Shown in pieces: positions 57,660-64,000 of a stretch of DNA of 64,000 nt. The DNA is from Zantedeschia hybrid cultivar (Eukaryota; Streptophyta; Magnoliopsida; Alismatales; Araceae): positions 38,823,196 to 38,887,195 of the forward strand of contig JARZZO010000013.1 of assembly GCA_030544215.1 (NCBI GenBank). The letters are read 5' to 3'. Under the pieces are notes generated by a model. That model ran no database searches. It saw nothing but the letters and a program-made list of their open reading frames with translations, and was not told the DNA's origin. Numbering within the stretch: position 1 is the stretch's first letter; each line of letters starts with the position of its first letter. A program made the translations under genes and the position numbers.

Positions 57660-58187
57660 TAGGGCTGTAAACGGGTAGGATACGGATACAGAAACAGGTG
57701 TTTCCGTTTTCCGATTCCGATAAGGATAGCCTGTTTCCGTTTCCGATTCCGATAAGATCGGAAAGTCTATTTTCCGTTTCCGATTTGTTTCCGATTCCGA
57801 TATCGGAATCGGATATTATTTTCGATAATTTTCGAAAATTATTGATTTCCTGATTTATTTGTTTAAAACATATAAAATGAAACCTAAATATAACCAATAC
57901 ATCTTAGTATATTAAATAATAATTAATTATATTAAATAATGATTAATAAGATTAAAACAATCCTAAGGTTAATATTATTCATAATAATAAATTTAACAAC
58001 AATCGGAATCGGAAATCGGAAAGTGGATACGGAAACAGGAGTTTCCGTTTCCGATTCCGATAGCTTATCGGAAATATCCGATTCCGATTCCGATAGCTAT
58101 CGGACGGATATTTTTTATCGGAAACGGATATTTTTTTTCGGTAACGGATCGGAAAATCGGATAATCGGGTTTCCGTTGACAGCCCTA
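57660..58187. mobile_element. hAT-type MITE
   Basis: The 528-bp element has ends TAGGGCTGTAAACGG and, from the right, TAGGGCTGTCAACGG. It is flanked by a perfect 8-bp duplication GGTAAGAG (57652-57659 and 58188-58195). TTCCGTTTCCGATTCCGATA and its complement recur many times near both ends, forming large foldbacks. No transposase frame is present. Clear borders suggest a fairly young insertion. Confidence 0.93.
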
Positions 58188-58564
58188 GGTAAGAGTACTT
58201 ATTTTAGAATTAAAAGTTGTTTGGAAGATAAAATGCACACTTAATAGCATGAAGTACTTTTCAAAAGATTTTGTCAAGCGTACCCTTATTTTAGTTATGT
58301 CAAGTGAAAATTAAAAATAATACAAACCCTTTAATCGTGGCATCATCCATCTCCTCCGTACCCTTACATCTGCAGATTCTTTAAGTGACGATGATTAGGC
58401 TCCTTGCAACCATGGAATCCTCAACCACGGCTGGGTTTGCAGGTTCATTGGCACGGCATGGGCATTTTTACTCCTTGCCGGCTGGGCTGCCACATTACGG
58501 TGAGGAGATGACTACTCTGGGTCTGGGCTACCCTGGCTGTGAGAAGATAACGAACACAGGAATT

Positions 58565-58658
58565 TCGCCTGCAAAGTGAATCCGACATATATGGCATTCT
58601 TTGAGAAAGGGTCGCCTGCAAAGTGAATCCGACATATATGGCATTCTTTGAGAAAGGG
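58565..58658. repeat. Perfect 47-bp tandem duplication
   Basis: TCGCCTGCAAAGTGAATCCG... occurs at 58565-58611 and again at 58612-58658 without mismatch. Surrounding DNA (about 58385-58800) is slightly less AT-rich and has short frames on both strands, none recognised. Confidence 0.95.
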
Positions 58659-58799
58659 TAGTTAAGACTTTCCATGTATTCCTGTAGGAGAAGGAAACTA
58701 CTTTAGACGTAAGGAAAAAATTTCTCCCTCTGACAGGAGTGGGTCTTTCGCTCCTTGGTGGAGGAGAAGCAAAATTCAGAAGGATGCCAAATGGCATCA

Positions 58800-59790
58800 T
58801 AAGAAAGGGAAGTAATCCTGTACGAAGTATAAGTCATTTAGAAGGACTTTTTCCTAAATGCACCCAAAGTTGCCAGCTCACTTTTACGCATTTTCTTTCC
58901 TGGCCTATTTTATCACTAGTTAATAAAATGTGCTTCGCATGTGTATTGTGTTGATTCATTTTTGTCTACAAACTATTTACTATGAACAATGCTGAAGTAT
59001 GATGTGTACCTTTGACAAATAGGATGAGGATGAATCTACTATTGGAAAATGTCCTTCTAAATTGTTTAGTAATGTATACAAAATATTTTTTTTAAATAGA
59101 AGAGAATCAAGGGAGTGGAAACCTCATTTATACTCCATCCCCTTAACATTCTTATTAACACCTGAACTCAAATGACTAAGCAATAAGAATGACATCTATG
59201 TCAATATCTATTTTATAATAATAATAATAATACATTCATATTTTATATTTAATATAAATATATGTGTGAAGCACTCATGTTGATTGATATACCATAATGG
59301 ATTTTCATTTTATTATATAATGTATTTCAATATATATGTAAATTGTTTTTTGGTCAGCATATATACATAAAATAATTTTTCAAGCATTAGTCGGTCAAGT
59401 CAAGCAGCCAACAAATAAGCAAGAATGATGGTTATGTAAATATTTACTTGTTAATAATTAATTCATATTTTATATTTAACACAAATTTATGTAATTTTCT
59501 TAGCTTGCATCTTTTAGAACGTCATGCTGGTTACTGACCTTTAACAGATGGACTTTAATGCATTTACATGTACATATATACACATCATACATAATTAAAT
59601 TATTTTTGTCTAATTGCCAATTGTTTTAGTGCTTTGACCTATTTTAAACATTTTAGTATGAAAATATAATATGAAAATTAGTGTGAACATATATAAAGAA
59701 GACTTGTCACCAACTCAACACACACAATTAAAAAGTAAGGATACCATATGTTTAGATATTAAATTGTAATGAAAAAATCAAATATTTTAT
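58800..59790. other. AT-rich intergenic DNA, nothing recognised
   Basis: No gene or transposon border was found; long A/T-rich stretches precede the 3' end of the LINE. Confidence 0.5.
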
Positions 59791-59799
59791 TTATTATTA

Positions 59800-62700
59800 G
59801 TCTAACAATTTAGAAATCAATTCGAACAAATATACCCAAAGATTTACACAGACAGAATTACAAAATAAAGTCTCTCCAAGAGGTGAGCCTGTCAAACAGT
59901 AACGAACCAAAAATTCCGCTCCCAGTCCATCGAAATTGCCACTCCTGGAGAAATAGGCTGCAGCTATAGATAATCCCCATAGGCTGTCTAAAATCATCTT
60001 TCAAATTCTGCAATTGTGTTCCTTCTAGATGGACTACATCATAGCCGGAAGTATGACCCTCCGTATATCTCTCTCTTGAGTGCATGGGTTAAGGTCATCC
60101 CAGATAGCCAAAAAGGACTTGACATCATTCTTAAAAGCTTTAAATAGAGTCCTCCAAATTGTGTTGATAATGCCACATGTGAGAAAAAGATGATCCAAAT
60201 TTTCTTTGAATCTTCCACAAAAAATGCACACATCCTTTCTTTCCTGCGTGGTCCACTTTAGTCTGTCACATGTATCAATTCTCCCCCATGCCATCTTGCA
60301 CATGAAAATCCTGAATTTGATGGGCAAATGCTTGTTCCACACCTGCTTATACCAAGACACCTTTATCCCTCCTGTCCATAACATCATAGTGGTTGATTTT
60401 ACTGAAAATTGTTCACTGGTCTCCCATCTCCATATTCTATCATAGCTCTAACAGTTCTGTCTCCTCTTCAGTCTGTAGATTCCTGTAGAAGGTCAAATCC
60501 CAAACTGGTTGGCTGCCTGAACGTATGTATAGGTCTGAAATATTTTTGCTATGAGAGGTGGAAATAATACATAATCTGGAAAATCTGTCCATAAATGGCC
60601 TGTGACTGAACCAAGTGTCTTCCAGAACCAAGTTGAGATCCCATCCCCCACCTTGATCATTGACGAGCATTTAAAAAAAAACCATGTTTTGCATGATATG
60701 TTTCCAGACTGGTGAAAATGCTGGTGAATGTAGGTGTGTTCTAACCCATTTACCATACGCTGTGAAGTATTTATGTCTGACCATCTTAGCCCACATAGCC
60801 TGTACATCCCTCTCAAGTCTCCAAATCCACTTGAGCAGTAAAGCCCTATTAGTGAGTTCAATAGGGATCAGTCCCACACCACCTTTTTCCTTATTTCTAC
60901 ACACCAGTCTCCCTGCAATAGGATAGGGCTTCTTTCCATTCCAGAAAAAAGCAGCCCTTATAGATTCCAGCCTCTGACAAATCCCTTTGGGAATTCTGAA
61001 AATAGATAGGCAGTAGATGGCTAGGCTGGAAAGAACCACTTTAGAGAGTAGCCATTTCCCTCCAGCAGATAAGAGCTTACCCTTCCACTCATCAAGTCTG
61101 TTGTCAAACTTTTTGACTAAATCTGACCAATCTGAACTTTTGATGGTACCTCTTAAAAGGAGGCCTAAATACTTGATTGGAAAGGACCCCCAGTCAGTCC
61201 CCAAGATCCGAGCAATTCTATCCTTCTTAAAATGTGGAATATGCATACCAACAAGATCACTTTTCTGAAAGTTAATCTTCAAAGTTCAAACCTACAGCCA
61301 TTTCAAGGATCTTCAAATTCTGAATTTTCAGATCATTGGCAGTGAAGAGCAGGGTATCATCTGCATATTGCAGATGTGTCACCTCCTCATCTCCTCTACA
61401 CAGCCTCACTCCTTCAATAAAATCAGTAGCTCTAGCTTTTACCCACATCATGCTAAGAATCTATCCCACTAAGACAAACAAAAGTGGAGATAAAGGATCC
61501 CCTTGCCTAAGGCCTTTGGAGCTACCAAAGTAACCAAAAGATTTTCCATTGACCAGAACTGAAAATCTTGCAGTCTCAATGCAGTTCTTAACCCATGTAA
61601 TCCATATCTCCTTGAACCCCATCAAATACACTATACAAGCAATTCCAATTGATTCTATCATAAGCCTTCTCAAAGTCAACCTTGAATAGAATGCACTCCT
61701 TTCTCCTTACTTTCTGATCATGAAGACACTCATAAGCAGCCATGAAGTTGTCTAGAATGTATCCTCCTTGAATAAATGCAGACTGATTAGCATCCACAAG
61801 CTCCCCAATCACTATCCTCCTTGAATAAATGCAGACTGATTAGCATCCACAAGCTCCCAATCACCCTTTTCAGCCTGCATGCTTAAAGTCTTTGTAATGA
61901 TTTTATAACTACAATTCAATAAACTGATAGCCCTGTAATCATTCACATTATCAGCATTCTCCTTAGGAATCAGCACCAGATGTGCAGAGTTAAAAGACTT
62001 GATGCTCCATGGCCTGTTCTGAAATTCTGTTACCGCTGCCATAATGTCCGTCCTAAGAAACTCCCAAAATTGCTGGTAGAACCCCATAGAAAATCCATCT
62101 GGACCTGGAGACTATTAGCTCCCATGCTGAAAATCACATTCATAATCTCTTCCTCAGAGAATGGCTGAATGAGATCAAGTGCAGCTTCATTTGACAATTT
62201 CTTGAAAGAGTTGCTATCCACTATAGGCCTCCAATCTTCCTCTTCTTTAAACAACCCCTCATAATACTGAATCACAGCTGTACAAATATCATTTTCCTAC
62301 AAGAAGACATCATCCCCAACTCTTAAGGAGTCTAAAGTAATAATTCTCCTTTTTTCACTAGCTATGGCAAGGAAATAGGATGTATTTCTGTCCCCTTCTC
62401 TCAACCAAGTCTCTTTAGCTCTTTGCTTCCACTTCACTTCCTCCCTAAAAGCCCATTCGTTATACCATCTCTTCACATCAGCCTCAGTTTTTTCCACATT
62501 TGTCAACTTATCTTGGTCATTTTTCAAGTCAAAAGCTTGTATCTTCTGCAATAGCTCTTGCCAAATCTTATTTGCCTCACCAAAAATATTAGAGCTCCAT
62601 TTTTTCAACTTTTCCCTCACATATTTAAGCTTATATGCAAAAATGGCACATGCAAATTTCTGAGAAGGAGCTTCCAACCATCACCTCTTCACAAGAACAC

Positions 62701-63357
62701 TAAATTGTTCACGCCGAGCCCAAGTCCTCTCATATCTAAGAAGTCTGACCTTGTTAGTTTTGGAAGGATTAGTATCCAGCATCAACGGAATGTGATCCGA
62801 CACTACCCTATTTGACCAAGTGAAAGTTAAGAGGGTAAGTCAACCTCCACCACAGTTGTCACCAGCATCCAATCTGCAAAAAGTGTCATTTCCTGAGACC
62901 AAGAGTGTTGATTAGATCTCTCACCTGGGTATCTAACAACATTAAAGTCACTTGCTACAAACCATGCTGCCTTGGCACTGTGCTTAGCTTCTATCAATTC
63001 ATCAAAGAATTCAATCTTGTCATCAATAGCCTGAGGCCCATAAACCCCTGTGAAAGACCAGCTAAACCCATTCTTGATCATTTGAAAATCTGCTGAAACA
63101 GAAAAGTTACCAACCCTCAATCCAGTGCAGAAATTGTTTATCATCCCACGCCCCCCTTTCCTTCCATCAGCAGGTTTACAAGCATATCCCTGCAGCTTGC
63201 TGGCCCCCAATTTGAATAATAAGTCCTTCTGAAAGTCAACCATCTTAGTTTCTTGAATGCATAAAATGTCAATGTCCTCTCTCCGAATCATGTTTCTGAT
63301 CTCTCTTACTTTGCCATCCCCATTGAGACCTCTAGCATTTCATGTAAGAAGCTTCAT
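59800..63357 (-). pseudogene. LINE ORF2 (endonuclease / reverse transcriptase), broken
   Basis: ATG at 63357 starts MKLLT, then a TGA (63340-63342) where Trp is usual, then NARGLNGDGKVREIRN. Endonuclease motifs: DILCIQETKM, GVYGP, and SDFNVVRYPGER where family members have GDFN; VVSDHIPLML follows after a frameshift near 62830. Further breaks: stops near 62697 and 62298, and shifts near 62110. Reverse transcriptase motifs: LVLIPKENADNVNDYRAISL, KVDFEKAYDRINW, SKGLRQGDPLSPLLF and the active-site YADD (61356-61367). The thumb/connection part (KYLGLLLRG) is open at 61282-60671. The zf-RVT domain contains HLPIKFRIF and CIFCGRFKENLDHLFLTC. A 53-bp tandem duplication (61761-61865) also breaks the frame. 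Confidence 0.92.
61761..61865. repeat. 53-bp tandem duplication inside the LINE reverse transcriptase
   Basis: ATCCTCCTTGAATAAATGCA... is repeated at 61761-61813 and 61814-61865 with a single-base length difference. It repeats the codons for LVDANQSAFIQGG. As 53 is not a multiple of three it shifts the frame. Confidence 0.95.
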
Positions 63358-63399
63358 AGATCCTGGATAACCACCCCTTTTCCACCCTCCTTCCTTGGC

Positions 63400-63888
63400 C
63401 TAAGACTGTTGAGTTGAGGAATTTTTTGTAAGAATTTGAGCTCCCTCTTGCCGACCTTGGGTCCCCCTCCAATCCCTCCTATTCAAAGTCATGGTGAGGT
63501 TCAAGTCTCTCCTAAGTTTCTTTAAGAATCTTCTTAATGTATCCTCTTTGCCTATAAAAGATATACCAACCATGGAGCCCATAGACCTGATAAGATCATC
63601 TGACCAGTCCACCCCTCCCTTGGGTCTCACTAATGCCAAAGGCATATAGTCGTGCACATGAGCTGATAAGATATAAGCAGCAAATAGAAGTTCTGAACCT
63701 GTGTCACAGTTTTGCTGATGGACTATAAAATTGCTGGACTTCACCAAACCTTGCCCCAATACTCCCGAAACAATTTCGCCGACAGGGCCCCCTTTATGAA
63801 GAGAAGGCCTGTCCTGGACCGTGGTGACCCCCTGACGTTCAATTATCTCTGTGCTCAGCACCCCTTCCCCTAAACTGGAAGATTGCAA
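63400..63888 (-). pseudogene. Upstream (ORF1-side) region of the LINE
   Basis: A 162-codon frame on the - strand precedes ORF2 by about 40 bp. It has no recognisable zinc knuckle or RNA-binding motif. Its position just upstream of the endonuclease frame suggests it is the C-terminal part of ORF1 or a spacer of this LINE. Further sequence to the right would decide. Confidence 0.5.
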
Positions 63889-64000
63889 CCCACTGACCAG
63901 GGTAGATAGGCTCCAGACAGAAGTATCAGTGACCCACCCTCCCCTTCAAACTGATCACTCTGTTTACCGCCCTGCCGTGAGATGGCTCCAGAAGTTGAAA

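Larger units (their letters stand above)
59800..64000 (-). mobile_element. L1-type LINE, decayed, continuing past the window end
   Basis: On the - strand, from right to left, come a first reading frame region (63888-63400), an AP-type endonuclease, a reverse transcriptase with YADD, and a zinc-finger zf-RVT domain near 60.1-60.4 kb. This is the order of plant L1 elements. The 5' end lies beyond 64000. The 3' border was placed only roughly near 59.8 kb: no poly(A) tail or target duplication could be identified. Many stops and frameshifts make it inactive. Confidence 0.93.

Noticed and set aside
58385..58579. A 64-codon + strand frame beginning MTMIRLLATMESS
   Set aside because: No conserved motif, no signal peptide, and equally long frames on the other strand; not enough to call a gene.

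Overview
The window is nuclear DNA from a flowering plant. Genes are split by GT-AG introns and plant-specific families are present (TRICHOME BIREFRINGENCE-LIKE, class II HD-Zip). Most of the rest is plant transposons and their relics. The GC-rich first exons of the two best genes, against AT-rich surroundings, would suit a monocot, but that is inference. No prokaryotic, organellar, rRNA or CRISPR content was seen.

Layout. 1-3 kb: AT-rich intergenic DNA with a degenerate tandem duplication. 3.2-14.7 kb: a five-exon TBL cell-wall polysaccharide O-acetyltransferase gene on the + strand. Its first intron is about 9.6 kb and holds a hAT MITE and a LINE-derived retroposon. 17.6-18.7 kb: a complete three-exon HD-Zip II transcription factor gene on the - strand. 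21.8-23.7 kb: a Mutator-type MITE and a SINE-like retroposon. 24.263-34.214 kb: a complete CACTA (En/Spm) transposon with CTC/CTC target duplication, palindromic subterminal repeats, a nearly intact seven-exon TNPA-like gene, a TNPD transposase ruined by stops and a frameshift, and a captured antisense fragment that looks like nitrilase 4. 34.4-44.8 kb: a graveyard of a MITE, three Ty3-like solo LTRs, a tRNA-derived SINE, a TRIM-like mini-LTR element and a Mutator-like element. 46-53 kb: more MITEs in AT-rich DNA. 53.7 kb: a possible small secreted peptide gene. 54.3-57.4 kb: conserved-looking exons of one or two unrecognised genes on the - strand. 59.8-64 kb: a decayed L1-type LINE on the - strand, running off the window end.

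The genes form no operon or pathway. The TBL protein would act in the Golgi on wall polymers; the HD-Zip II protein is a nuclear, probably repressing, regulator. The main story is transposon biology. The CACTA element has kept its second gene almost readable while its transposase is dead, and it carries host gene sequence in antisense. Exon joins below were made by eye from splice consensus and reading-frame continuity; they need transcript support.
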